A stretch of 64,000 bases of DNA from Mycobacterium sp. D16Q13 (GTDB lineage: Bacteria > Actinomycetota > Actinomycetes > Mycobacteriales > Mycobacteriaceae), in the NCBI RefSeq assembly GCF_002013375.1, contig NZ_MAEW01000017.1, positions 1 through 64,000 on the forward strand, read 5' to 3'. Made by a program: the position numbers and the translations under genes. Shown here piece after piece: positions 6,338 through 14,752 of this stretch (position 1 is the stretch's first letter; each line of letters begins with the position of its first letter). The notes below the pieces were generated by a model. That model ran no database searches. It was not told the DNA's origin and was given only the letters and a program-made list of their open reading frames with translations.

Positions 6338-8865
6338 GTGGTCGCGGACGCCAGGAGCAGCACGGCCCCGGAGCCACCATCGCCGCCGCAGCGAGCAGGC
6401 TACGCGTGTTCAGTCTGCGCGAATTGACCGTGCATCGTCGGCGCACCATCGCCTCGATCGCCGTAATGGCAGTTTCCGCAATGTATCTCGTCGCGATATT
6501 CGGCATCTTCGGATCGATCACCGGATCGGTCAACCGGTTGGCGGACGGAGTCGCCGGAGTCGCCGCGCTCGAGGTATCGGGTATCACCGATGCGGGGTTC
6601 CCCGAAGCGGTATTGGCCGATGTCGCCAAGATTCCCGGAGTCGCGACCGCGGCACCGATGATCCGGATGTCCGCACCCACAGATTCGGAACCGGTTCTGC
6701 TGTTCGGCGCCGACGACCGCAGCGCCGCACTGGAAGGCGCTCTGAAAGATGCAGTCGGAGTCAAGGTTGACGCACCCTCGCGGACGGCCGCCGGTGTCCA
6801 GATCGGACCGTCCGTCGGTCATGCGAAAGGCGATACATTCCGGCTCGGCTCAGGTTCGGTGACCGTCGCCGAGGTGCTCACGGGCAAGCAACTCGCGGAT
6901 CTCAACGGCGGGCACTACGTGCTTGCCGCACTGCCGTTGGCGCAGGAGGTCACCGGACGGCAAGGTCAGCTCGATTCGATTTTGGTCACCACGACACCGG
7001 GTGCGGATCTCGCCGCAGTCCGGGACGAGGTCACGGCCGCCGTGAACGGACGGGCGATCGTCGCCGATCCGAGCCTGCGGGCGGTCCGGGCCGGCGACGG
7101 TGTCAAGCTCATGAACTACATGGCCCTGATGGGCGCGGCCGTCGCGTTGGTGGTCGGGGCCTTCCTGATCTACACGACGATGACCATGGCGATTGCCCAA
7201 CGCCGCCCGGTCATCTCGATGCTGCGCGCAATCGGCGGCGGCCGCGTCACGATCGTTCGCGACATGCTCGCCGAGGCTGCGATCCTCGGGCTGATCGGCG
7301 GCGCCATCGGTTCGGCCCTCGGAATACTGCTGGGCCGAAAGGCGATTGGCCGTTTGCCGCCGACGGTAACCCAGGGGCTCGAAGCCCGCATCGAGTACTG
7401 GCTGCCCGACTACGCGATTCCGGCCGCCGTCGCCGCGACGGTACTCACCAGCGTTGCCGCGTCGGCCATGGCCGCACGGCAGGTATACAAAGTGTCACCG
7501 ATCGAAGCGCTGGCACCCGTCGGAGTTTCCGTGGCCGACAACGTGCCGCGTTGGCTGCGTATCGTCAGCGGAGTCGTGGCCGTGGCGGTGTTGGCAGCGT
7601 CGCTCCTGACAGTGCTCTACCGACCAGGGGCGCTCGCCTTCGTCGCGATCGCCGCCCTATTCGTCGCCGAGATCGCCTTGGGCTTCGCGCTCGCCGGACC
7701 CGTCGTCCGCGCGACAGCCACGGTGGCACGACTGTTCGGTTCACCCGGGGCGCTGGCGGCACCGACGGTCCAGCGCGCGCCGCGGCGGGTGTGGGCCACC
7801 GTGATGACCGTGCTCATCGCCGTGGTCACCACCGTGGTGATCACCGGGACGAACAACGACATGATCCGATCCGCGCGCGACATCTTCGCGCCCGTCGCCG
7901 ATGTCGATGTCTGGGTGAGCGCGAACTCACCCGACCGCTACCCCACCGATGCTCTGCCGCAAGGTCTTACCGAGAAGGTGGCTGCGGTCCCTGGCGTCGC
8001 GAATGTCGTCGAAGGCGCCTCCGGATTCGCCGTCATCGGCGGCACCCGCGTGATGCTCAATGGATTCTCCGCCGGCACCCACGATCCGCTTTTCCGTGCG
8101 CTGGGCGAACGGGTACGTCATGACGTGCTCGCCGGCCGGGGCGTGGTGCTCTCCCAGAACCTGGGCAAGACTCTCGGCGTCCGGGTGGGCGACGAATTGC
8201 AGTTGCAAACACCCCACGGTCCGCAGCGCACGCCCGTGCTGGCCCTGGTGCCCTATTTCTCGACGGTCATCGGCACCGTCGGGATGAGCCTGGATCACCT
8301 GCGGGCATGGTTTGACCGCCCGGGCACGACGACACTGCAAGTCACCGCCGTCGAGGGCACTGATCCGGGACGGCTGCTGGCCGACGTTCGCGCTGTGGTG
8401 CCCGCACCGAACTACGTGTACGACGGCCGCGCGGCGTTAGCCGGTTTGGAAGCCCCACTGCACCAGAGCATGCTGATCGCCAACGCCGTGTGGATCATCG
8501 TGGTGTTCGTCGCCGCGGTCGCACTGCTGAACACGTTGACGCTTTCGGTACTCGAACGACGCCGGGAAATCGGTGTGCTGCGGGCGATGGGATCCAGCCG
8601 CCGGTACACCTTGGGCATGGTTCTTGCCGAGGCCGCGGCCATCGGCGTCGTCGGCGGTGTCTCGGGGCTGCTGGTCGGTCTGGTCGATCAGTGGCTGTTC
8701 AGCCTCGTCAGCGGCACCGTCATGAACTTCAACGTCACCTTCCAGCCAAGCCCCATGGCGGTGGTCTTCAGCGTAGGCGCGCTGGCGATCAGCCTGCTGG
8801 GCTCGGTCCCACCCGCACGGCGCGCGGCACGGCTCAACATCATCGAGGCCGTCAGTGTCGAATAG
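6334..8865 (+). CDS. ABC transporter permease, FtsX-like, two-module
   Basis: The protein has 843 aa, is translationally coupled to the ATPase gene and starts at GTG 6334. It has an N-terminal helix (about 36-60), an extracytoplasmic region, a first FtsX domain (about 250-390), more helices in the middle (about 410-460), a second extracytoplasmic domain (about 500-690) and a second FtsX domain at the C-terminus (about 710-840). The ends of both FtsX domains (SPIEALAPVG, LNIIEAVSVE) have the usual coupling-helix sequence. With the ATPase it would form a full transporter without a separate partner. Such two-module permeases in actinobacteria are mostly uncharacterised; lipid or peptide handling is a guess. 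Confidence 0.88.
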   Translation: MSGRGRQEQHGPGATIAAAASRLRVFSLRELTVHRRRTIASIAVMAVSAMYLVAIFGIFGSITGSVNRLADGVAGVAALEVSGITDAGFPEAVLADVAKIPGVATAAPMIRMSAPTDSEPVLLFGADDRSAALEGALKDAVGVKVDAPSRTAAGVQIGPSVGHAKGDTFRLGSGSVTVAEVLTGKQLADLNGGHYVLAALPLAQEVTGRQGQLDSILVTTTPGADLAAVRDEVTAAVNGRAIVADPSLRAVRAGDGVKLMNYMALMGAAVALVVGAFLIYTTMTMAIAQRRPVISMLRAIGGGRVTIVRDMLAEAAILGLIGGAIGSALGILLGRKAIGRLPPTVTQGLEARIEYWLPDYAIPAAVAATVLTSVAASAMAARQVYKVSPIEALAPVGVSVADNVPRWLRIVSGVVAVAVLAASLLTVLYRPGALAFVAIAALFVAEIALGFALAGPVVRATATVARLFGSPGALAAPTVQRAPRRVWATVMTVLIAVVTTVVITGTNNDMIRSARDIFAPVADVDVWVSANSPDRYPTDALPQGLTEKVAAVPGVANVVEGASGFAVIGGTRVMLNGFSAGTHDPLFRALGERVRHDVLAGRGVVLSQNLGKTLGVRVGDELQLQTPHGPQRTPVLALVPYFSTVIGTVGMSLDHLRAWFDRPGTTTLQVTAVEGTDPGRLLADVRAVVPAPNYVYDGRAALAGLEAPLHQSMLIANAVWIIVVFVAAVALLNTLTLSVLERRREIGVLRAMGSSRRYTLGMVLAEAAAIGVVGGVSGLLVGLVDQWLFSLVSGTVMNFNVTFQPSPMAVVFSVGALAISLLGSVPPARRAARLNIIEAVSVE

Positions 8866-8880
8866 CTATGTCGAACAGCA

Positions 8881-9504
8881 CTACTCGACTACAGTGGCGA
8901 CGCCTTGCAGGTGAGGTGTGCACGGCGGCGGCACCAGGGTTCGCCGAACGTTGCGCAGTCCCCTGGTATCGAATCCGGCTGCGGCAATCGCTTCGACGGT
9001 CCGGCGGTTCGGCTCGCACCCGGAGGCAAGCCACGACCATGGCGTGGCGATCAGATCCTGGAATCGCCCCATCACGCCCTCCCCGCGGACATGCTCGAGG
9101 ACCACCAACCTGCCTCCCGGGACGAGCACCCGCCGGATCTCGCCGAGGGTTGCGGCCACATCGTCCACCGAGCACAGCACCAGGCCGACATGCACCGAGT
9201 CGAAACTGTTGTCCGGGAATGGTATCGACTCTCCGACTCCGTCCAGGATGTCGACGTCCAGGCCGCGGCGGCGCGCAAGGGCGCCAGCCATCCGACGCAT
9301 CGCCGCCTCCGGCTCGACCGCCGCGACCGATGTCACCGCGGGCGGAAGAAACATGAGGTCGGTTCCCGGGCCAACGCCCACGATCAGCAGTCTGCCCATC
9401 GCAAGACTCATCGCCTCACGCCGGTATCGGCGATAGAACAGCCGGTCGAATATCGGCATACCGAGCCGATATACATACGGGAACAACGGATTACGATGCT
9501 TCAC
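8881..9504 (-). CDS. Class I SAM-dependent methyltransferase
   Basis: The protein has 207 aa. Motif I is LLIVGVGPGTD (about 38-48), followed by an acidic residue in AAVEPEAAM (motif II) and VGLVLCSVDD then VLVPGGRLVVLEHV (post motifs). The N-terminal YRRYRREAM and the overall pattern resemble METTL7/UbiE-like small-molecule methyltransferases. It is the last gene of an operon with the DUF4389 protein (4-nt overlap) and the FAD monooxygenase, which suggests hydroxylation followed by O-methylation of a lipid or aromatic compound near the membrane; this is inference. Confidence 0.85.
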   Translation of the reverse strand: MKHRNPLFPYVYRLGMPIFDRLFYRRYRREAMSLAMGRLLIVGVGPGTDLMFLPPAVTSVAAVEPEAAMRRMAGALARRRGLDVDILDGVGESIPFPDNSFDSVHVGLVLCSVDDVAATLGEIRRVLVPGGRLVVLEHVRGEGVMGRFQDLIATPWSWLASGCEPNRRTVEAIAAAGFDTRGLRNVRRTLVPPPCTPHLQGVATVVE

Positions 9505-10103
9505 GTGTCACCACCACCCAAATCCATTCGGAATGGCGGATATTCGTCGCACATCAACGAGACGTACACCGCCACCCGGTAACGCCACCGCACGATTCCC
9601 ATGAGGAGGTCGAACATGCCTGTCGACACCGCGCCTCTGGCCAACAACCGCACCGCGGAAATCACGGCCAGAACCTGCAGCAGTGGCTCCATGGCCCAGC
9701 AGATGATGATCTGCGGCAGTGCCAGTATCAGCTTCACCAGCACCGCCCACTGGGAAAGTTGTTCCGGATAGTCGACTTCCAGTTCACCCGGATAGTCGGG
9801 CCGCGCGGCGAGCGTGAAAGGCGGGTACCTATCGGTGCTGTTCATCGGAAACCGGTAGTTCATCACCCGCCAGGACCAGCGCAGCACCCCGACGTTGACG
9901 TCGAAGATGATCCGCGGATATCGCCCGGTGAACAAGATCGCGATACCGGCGACGACCGTCAATACCGGATACATGACATAAAGGACGATCAATATCGGGT
10001 AGTGCGGAACCGCCAGCACGCACCATTTGACGACAAAGAGCCAGCGTGAGGGCGCGTCGATCGCACCTCGCACACGGACAGCGTCGGCCGGCACGGCCAT
10101 CAC
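9501..10103 (-). CDS. DUF4389 membrane protein
   Basis: The protein has 200 aa (GTG 10103, or ATG 10100). It shows the DUF4389 repeat pattern twice: a pair of helices ending in FTGRYPRIIFDVNVGVLRWSWRVMNYR and again FDLLMGIVRWRYRVAVYV, each followed by a tyrosine-rich YPPF element. Two helical pairs at about 22-60 and 118-155 are membrane-embedded. The function of DUF4389 is unknown. It overlaps the monooxygenase gene upstream and the methyltransferase gene downstream by about 4 nt each, so the three proteins are made together; it may anchor the two enzymes. Confidence 0.8.
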   Translation of the reverse strand: MMAVPADAVRVRGAIDAPSRWLFVVKWCVLAVPHYPILIVLYVMYPVLTVVAGIAILFTGRYPRIIFDVNVGVLRWSWRVMNYRFPMNSTDRYPPFTLAARPDYPGELEVDYPEQLSQWAVLVKLILALPQIIICWAMEPLLQVLAVISAVRLLARGAVSTGMFDLLMGIVRWRYRVAVYVSLMCDEYPPFRMDLGGGDT

Positions 10104-11305
10104 GGCCGGCAGGCTGTGTCGGCGGCATGGCCCCGGTCGATGTCAGCGGCCATCCGGCGATGACTCACCGACTGCAAGAACGTCGCTAGTGCCCACGTCA
10201 TGAAACGGTCCGAGACCATCGCCGCCGTCCTCAGCACGGCCTCACCGTGCGAAACCTGCAGCGAGGCAACCCGGGACACGGCCGCAGCACGGCGTCGGCG
10301 AGTCTTCTCATACCAGCGCAGCGCATCGGGCAGGTCAGTGTTGGCGCCGCGCTGAAATTCCGAAACCGCCTTGCACAGCACCATCGTGTCGAGCAGCGCC
10401 TGGTTGGCCCCTTGCGCCAGGGTGGGCGGCATGGTGTGAGCCGCATCGCCAAGCAGGGTCAGCGCGCCGTGGCCCGGTCGGGGAATGGGATGGCGGAAAT
10501 GGGGATAGGGCGAATGCGCCAGATCGTCGTCGGTGAGCGTCGCGAGCACCCGATCGACGGGCTCCGACCACCCGGCGAACGTGGACCGGATCATGTCGAT
10601 CGGGCGTGCCGGCCGGACAAAACCAGACGACCAGGGCAGGTCGAACCACCACTGCACCTCGGAGCCTCCGGCTGGCCACAGACCGAGGCTTCCGTGCTCA
10701 CCGATGACGACGAAGGCGACGTGCTCATCGGCGCCATTCGGGAGGGTTGTCAGTCCCTGCCAACTGCACCAGCCGGTCGGCTCCCCGCGCCCCGCACCGA
10801 CGACATCGCGAACCATTGAATGCCTGCCGTCGGCTCCGATCACCAGGTCTCCCTCGGCCACGCTGCCATCCGCGAACTCGACCCGAGCCCCGTCGCCGTT
10901 ACCCACCGCTCCGACGGCCCGGGCATTACACCGAATACGTTCCGCCGGAAAGTCTTTCAGTAGCCGCTCAAGCAGGACATGACGCGGGACCATCCGAACC
11001 GGCTCGCCCAGCCGGTCGGCGATCGTGGCCACGTCCAAAGTGGCCAGCGGGCGCCCCGTCGACGTCATGACCCGCACCGTGGACAGCTGCTGGCCAGCCC
11101 GGTCCATATCGACGCCCAGCTGTCTGAGCACCGTCGCACCGTTCGACCAGATGGTCACCGCACCACCACCGGCGTGCACATCCGGGCGCTGCTCGTAGAC
11201 GGTGACGTCATGGCCGTCGCGCAACAGCCCCCGGGCGATGGAGATACCGCCGACACCGGCGCCGACGACCATGACCCGCAGCGGCGGCGCCTTCGCTGCT
11301 GGCAT
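10100..11305 (-). CDS. FAD-dependent aromatic-type monooxygenase
   Basis: The protein is 401 aa from ATG 11305; GTG 11344 would add 13 residues. It has the Rossmann FAD site VGAGVGGISIARGL, the DG motif region (VIGADGRHSMVR) and the GD motif LLGDAAHTMPPTLAQGANQALLD of group A flavoprotein hydroxylases (UbiH/PHBH type). It would use NAD(P)H and O2 to hydroxylate an aromatic or conjugated substrate. First gene of the operon with the DUF4389 and methyltransferase genes. No substrate can be assigned. Confidence 0.88.
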   Translation of the reverse strand: MPAAKAPPLRVMVVGAGVGGISIARGLLRDGHDVTVYEQRPDVHAGGGAVTIWSNGATVLRQLGVDMDRAGQQLSTVRVMTSTGRPLATLDVATIADRLGEPVRMVPRHVLLERLLKDFPAERIRCNARAVGAVGNGDGARVEFADGSVAEGDLVIGADGRHSMVRDVVGAGRGEPTGWCSWQGLTTLPNGADEHVAFVVIGEHGSLGLWPAGGSEVQWWFDLPWSSGFVRPARPIDMIRSTFAGWSEPVDRVLATLTDDDLAHSPYPHFRHPIPRPGHGALTLLGDAAHTMPPTLAQGANQALLDTMVLCKAVSEFQRGANTDLPDALRWYEKTRRRRAAAVSRVASLQVSHGEAVLRTAAMVSDRFMTWALATFLQSVSHRRMAADIDRGHAADTACRP

Positions 11306-11438
11306 CAGCCTCGTGGGTCGGCTCGTGAGCCGTTCTGGCTCCACGGCTCAATGTATGACCGCGGCGAGCTCCCTGTACAGGGTTTGGCGATGGACCGAAA
11401 CGATCATCAGTTCGGTGCCTTTACCGCTTATTACTCTG

Positions 11439-11512
11439 TGCCCCCAGTCGGACTCGAACCGACACTTGGCGGATTTTAAGTCCGCTGCCTCTGCCAATTG
11501 GGCTATGGGGGC
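11439..11512 (-). tRNA. tRNA-Leu (anticodon UAA), short class I form
   Basis: The 74-nt cloverleaf on the minus strand has acceptor GCCCCCA/TGGGGGC, D-stem GCC/GGC with GG in the loop, anticodon stem GCGGA/TCCGC around the loop CTTAAAA (anticodon TAA), T-stem GTCGG/CCGAC with loop TTCGAGT and discriminator A. CCA is not encoded. The variable loop is only 5 nt (CAAGT), while tRNA-Leu normally carries a long class II variable arm. I recall a 74-nt tRNA-Leu (leuT) in M. tuberculosis, so the form seems to be conserved in the genus. Confidence 0.9.
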
Positions 11513-11529
11513 CTCGCAGATCAGCCCTA

Positions 11530-11558
11530 GTTCTACCCGGCGCTTCCCCTGACGCCAA
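11530..11558 (-). promoter_or_regulatory. Promoter of tRNA-Leu(UAA)
   Basis: On the minus strand TTGGCG (11558-11553) and TAGAAC (11535-11530) are separated by 17 bp. The predicted start near 11523 is about 11 nt before the tRNA 5' end, as expected for a tRNA precursor. Confidence 0.55.
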
Positions 11559-11682
11559 CTTCCGCCCCACCCCCTCGCACATACGACAAAAATCACACCT
11601 CCGCCCGACACACCCCGGCGTCACATTGAATGTTTCCGGCAGATAGTGATACCCCTTGTACACCACCGGAATTCGATCGAGC

Positions 11683-11721
11683 TCTGGTGTGATTCGTCAC
11701 CAGATCGCGCGATCTGGTGAC
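11683..11721. promoter_or_regulatory. Perfect 26-bp palindrome plus third half-site (operator)
   Basis: 11696-11721 is a perfect 26-bp palindrome; its left half reads GTCACCAGATCGC. A further half-site TCTGGTG lies at 11683-11689, so it also forms an inverted repeat with CACCAGA at 11698-11704. TTGACA follows directly at 11723-11728, so the element abuts the ligase promoter. No T-run follows and no gene ends here, which argues for a protein-binding site and against a terminator. Confidence 0.6.
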
Positions 11722-11722
11722 A

Positions 11723-11752
11723 TTGACAGTTGCCGCCCGCTCCTCGTACGAC
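11723..11752 (+). promoter_or_regulatory. Candidate promoter of the fatty acyl-AMP ligase gene
   Basis: TTGACA (11723-11728) matches the -35 consensus exactly. A weak -10, TACGAC (11747-11752), follows after 18 bp. The -35 touches the end of the 26-bp palindrome. Confidence 0.35.
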
Positions 11753-11824
11753 GGGTCACCTGCGAACCAAGAGATAGCTTAGTTAGCGCAGGTAGTGTTT
11801 TCCATCGTGAGTCGGGAGTTAGAT

Positions 11825-13666
11825 ATGTCAGACGGAGTGGCCATTCGCCAGAACGGAATTGAGGATTACCTCGACGCCGATGGCGCGATCGACCTTCCTC
11901 CCGGCACCACCCTGCTCTCAAACTTCGAACACAACATCGCCGAGTTCGGCACCACCGCCGCCTACCGCTACCTGGACTTCACGCGTGACGACGACGGCGT
12001 GGCCATCGAACTGAGCTGGAACACCCTCAGCGCCCGGATGCGGGCCATCGGCGCACGTCTGCAGCAGGTCACGCAACCGGGTGATCGTGTCGCGATCCTG
12101 GCGCCGCAGGGCATCGAGTACGTCATCGGGTTCTTCGCCGCCATCCAGGCCGGAAACATCGCGGTTCCCCTCTTCGCCCCCGAGCTGCCCGGCCACACCG
12201 AACGCCTCAACGCAGTGCTCGCCGATGCCACCCCGTCGGTCATCCTGACCACCGACAGTGCCGCCGAATCGGTGAACGCCTTCCTGCGCAAGCTTCCTCG
12301 TCAGCGTCGGCCACGGGTCATCGCGATCGACGCGGTACCGGACTCGGTGGGCGCAACGTTCATCCCCGCAGCGCTCGATACCGACGATCTCGCCTACCTG
12401 CAGTACACCTCGGGTTCCACACGGACCCCGGCAGGCGTGGAAATTACGCACCGCGCGGCGTGTACGAATGTTCTTCAGATGATTCTGGCCGGCGGCCTGG
12501 ATCAGAACATCCGCAGTGTGAGCTGGCTGCCGCTGTATCACGACATGGGTCTGATCATGATCCTGTTTCCCCCGCTGTGTGGCGGTCACATCACCCTGAT
12601 GTCGCCATTGGCCTTCGTGCGGCGCCCGCGGCGGTGGATCAAACAGCTCGCTACCGAGTCCGCGTACGGGCGGGTGTTCGCCGCGGCCCCCAACTTCGCC
12701 TTCGAACTCGCCGCGCAGCGCGGCCGCCCACCGGCCGGTGAAACCTGGGACCTGTCCAATGTCGCGGGCCTGCTCAACGGATCCGAACCGGTCACTCTCT
12801 CGGCGATCGAGAAATTCAACGAGGCCTTTGCCCCCTACGGATTTCCGCCCACCGCCATCAAGCCGTCCTACGGCATGGCCGAGGCGACGCTCTCCGTGGC
12901 CACCATCGCCCCCGACGAACGCCCCAGCATGATCTATCTGGACCGTGCCCAGCTCGCCGAGGACCGTGCCGTCCCCGTGTCCGCTGACGCCCCGACCGCG
13001 GTAGCCCACGTCTCGTGCGGTCAGGTGATCTCCAGCCAGTGGCTGGTGATCGTCGACCCACGAAGCGGAGCCGAACTCCCCGAGGGAGAAATCGGTGAGA
13101 TCTGGCTGCACGGCGACAACATCGGCCGCGGGTACTGGGGCCGCACCCAGGAGACCGAGGCGACCTTCCACAACAGGCTGCGCTCACGGCTCGAACACCG
13201 CAGCCATGCCACCGGAACCTCGGCAGATAGCCATTGGCTGCGCACCGGGGATCTCGGGGTGTACCTCAACGACAGCCTGTACGTCACCGGCCGCATCAAA
13301 GACCTCGTCATCATCGACGGACGCAACCACTACCCCCAAGACATCGAGGCGACCGCCTCGGCATCCTCACCCGCAGTGCGTTCGGGCTACGTCGCGGCCT
13401 TCTCCGTCGCGGCCAATCAGCTCGCCGAAGCCGCCATTGCGGACACCAGCGAACGCCTGGTGATCGTCGCCGAACGCGCCCCCGGATCGGGACGAGTGGA
13501 GCAATCACCGGTAACCGAAGTCATCCGCGCCGCCATCTCACGCACGCATGCCCTGCCAGTCGCCGACGTCCGGCTGGTTGCCGCGGGCGCGATTCCCCGC
13601 ACCACCAGCGGAAAGCTCGCACGCCGAGCCTGCCAGGCCGAGTACCTCGCGGGCGTATACGGCTAA
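11825..13666 (+). CDS. Fatty acyl-AMP ligase (FAAL, FadD family)
   Basis: The protein is 613 aa from ATG 11825; longer in-frame starts are not supported by an RBS. It has the adenylate-forming motifs A3 (LQYTSGSTRTPAGVEITH), A5 (KPSYGMAEATL), A7 (HWLRTGDLG), A8 (GRIKDLVIIDGRNHYPQDIE) and A10 (TTSGKLARR, catalytic Lys). NHYPQDIE is characteristic of FAALs (FadD32 type), which make acyl-AMP and pass the acyl chain to an acyl-carrier or polyketide synthase, not to CoA. No PKS is nearby, so the acceptor is unknown. It is followed 85 bp later by the XRE-ImmA-membrane-protein cassette, which may be cotranscribed. Confidence 0.9.
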   Translation: MSDGVAIRQNGIEDYLDADGAIDLPPGTTLLSNFEHNIAEFGTTAAYRYLDFTRDDDGVAIELSWNTLSARMRAIGARLQQVTQPGDRVAILAPQGIEYVIGFFAAIQAGNIAVPLFAPELPGHTERLNAVLADATPSVILTTDSAAESVNAFLRKLPRQRRPRVIAIDAVPDSVGATFIPAALDTDDLAYLQYTSGSTRTPAGVEITHRAACTNVLQMILAGGLDQNIRSVSWLPLYHDMGLIMILFPPLCGGHITLMSPLAFVRRPRRWIKQLATESAYGRVFAAAPNFAFELAAQRGRPPAGETWDLSNVAGLLNGSEPVTLSAIEKFNEAFAPYGFPPTAIKPSYGMAEATLSVATIAPDERPSMIYLDRAQLAEDRAVPVSADAPTAVAHVSCGQVISSQWLVIVDPRSGAELPEGEIGEIWLHGDNIGRGYWGRTQETEATFHNRLRSRLEHRSHATGTSADSHWLRTGDLGVYLNDSLYVTGRIKDLVIIDGRNHYPQDIEATASASSPAVRSGYVAAFSVAANQLAEAAIADTSERLVIVAERAPGSGRVEQSPVTEVIRAAISRTHALPVADVRLVAAGAIPRTTSGKLARRACQAEYLAGVYG

Positions 13667-13751
13667 TTCACGCCTCAACTGTGGGTTGAATCACACTGTG
13701 AGTCTGCCCCCTCGCGTTGAGGGCTCGCGACATCGATGTTTGACTTAGTAG

Positions 13752-14231
13752 ATGGCCACGACGAGCCCGCCGCAGGTGTCCCTTCAGGACGCCAAATCCG
13801 CCGACGCGAATCTCGCTGATCGCATCAATGCGCTCTTCCATTCGCATCGTCGGCCCGATGGGCGCATGTGGACCAATGACGAGGTCGCCAACGGCATCAA
13901 GAAGGCCCATCCCGGCATCAAGGTCGGCGGTGCCTACCTCTCGGCGCTGCGCACCGGTAAGCGCGCCCGTCCCGCCATCGACCTGCTGGGCGCGTTGGCC
14001 GACTTCTTCCGCGTACCGCTCTCGGTACTCACCGACCCCGAGCGCACCTACTCGCTCGATGAGCGCCTCGGCGCCCTGGACGAGACCACCCGGGACGAGG
14101 TGGAGCTGATCGCGTTGCGCGCGATCGGCCTGAACAAGCAGAGCCTGGAAACTGTCGCCGCCGTGCTCGATCACGTGCGCGCGCTGCAGGGCCTGCCCAC
14201 GGTAGACAACTCGGTCAATAACGGGCAGTAA
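13752..14231 (+). CDS. XRE-family regulator, EspR-like
   Basis: The protein has 159 aa. A helix-turn-helix domain spans about residues 20-95: LADRINALF, then WTNDEVANGIKK, then KVGGAYLSALRTGKRARPAIDLLGALADFFRV, which has the same layout as the nucleoid-associated regulator EspR (PYLSQLRSGNRTNPS...LANFFRI). A C-terminal helical part (about 105-155) could mediate dimerisation. It starts a tight cassette: a 2-bp gap to the metallopeptidase gene, which in turn overlaps the membrane-protein gene. Pairs of XRE repressor and ImmA/IrrE peptidase are known to work by cleavage of the repressor, so a similar switch is inferred. Confidence 0.85.
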   Translation: MATTSPPQVSLQDAKSADANLADRINALFHSHRRPDGRMWTNDEVANGIKKAHPGIKVGGAYLSALRTGKRARPAIDLLGALADFFRVPLSVLTDPERTYSLDERLGALDETTRDEVELIALRAIGLNKQSLETVAAVLDHVRALQGLPTVDNSVNNGQ

Positions 14232-14233
14232 AC

Positions 14234-14752
14234 ATGCCGAAGATGCGTTGTCTCACAACAGATCTACGGTCCACTCGCGAACTTCAGGCGATCCACAAGC
14301 AATGCACCCGCAAGCTCGCGGATCTGGGCCTGGATACGCTGACCACCGTCGAGGACATCCGCGCCCGGGCCAGTGAGCTCAGCGAGCGTGATATCCAGCT
14401 CGTGCCCTACGCGCTCTCCGGCAGCGGCGTGCACGGCCTGCTGGTCCGCACCGACGCCACCGACTACGTGGTGTACGACAGCGACACCACCACCATGCAT
14501 CGCGAGCACATCATCCTGCATGAACTGAGCCATGTGATGTGTGGGCACACCGGGGCAAGCAGCCGCGAGCTAGCCGAAATCCTGTGCCGCGAAAGCTACT
14601 TGGACGATCAAGAAGTCGAGGCAGAGATGCTCGCCTCGATGATGGGGCAGCGTGTCAGTCCCGATAGTCATCGCCCTATCGCGGTCACGAACGCCAACCT
14701 CCGGCGCATCCTGGCATCACTCGTGCTGGAAGGCTCACCGGCGGCGCCGTGA
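14234..14752 (+). CDS. ImmA/IrrE-type metallopeptidase
   Basis: The protein has 172 aa. The zinc motif is HELSH (residues about 96-100) inside REHIILHELSHVMCGH, as in the ImmA/IrrE (COG2856) family. A downstream acidic stretch (DDQEVEAEMLASMM) contains the third ligand, Glu. Residues 1-60 are a helical N-terminal region with SERDIQLVPYAL. In phage and mobile-element systems ImmA cleaves an XRE repressor; IrrE/PprI cleaves DdrO in Deinococcus after DNA damage. Here the natural target is the adjacent XRE protein. Start ATG 14234 lies 2 bp after the regulator's stop. Confidence 0.88.
   Translation: MPKMRCLTTDLRSTRELQAIHKQCTRKLADLGLDTLTTVEDIRARASELSERDIQLVPYALSGSGVHGLLVRTDATDYVVYDSDTTTMHREHIILHELSHVMCGHTGASSRELAEILCRESYLDDQEVEAEMLASMMGQRVSPDSHRPIAVTNANLRRILASLVLEGSPAAP

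Larger units (their letters stand above)
11513..11824. other. 312-bp divergent intergenic region (tRNA-Leu / acyl-AMP ligase)
   Basis: No coding frame with mycobacterial codon use is visible. The region holds the tRNA promoter at its left end, the 26-bp palindrome with an extra half-site at 11683-11721 and a candidate promoter for the ligase gene at 11723-11752. The left part (about 11560-11680) contains nothing I recognise. Confidence 0.6.

Noticed and set aside
11439..11512. tRNA-Leu as a pseudogene or misread tRNA because of its short variable loop
   Set aside because: All stems are perfect, the promoter is good, and a 74-nt tRNA-Leu is remembered from M. tuberculosis.
11696..11721. 26-bp palindrome as an intrinsic terminator
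   Set aside because: No T-run on either side and no gene ends there; it is upstream of both flanking genes.
11918..13171. 417-codon open frame opposite the acyl-AMP ligase
   Set aside because: The plus strand has every adenylation motif; the antisense product has no recognisable domain or RBS.
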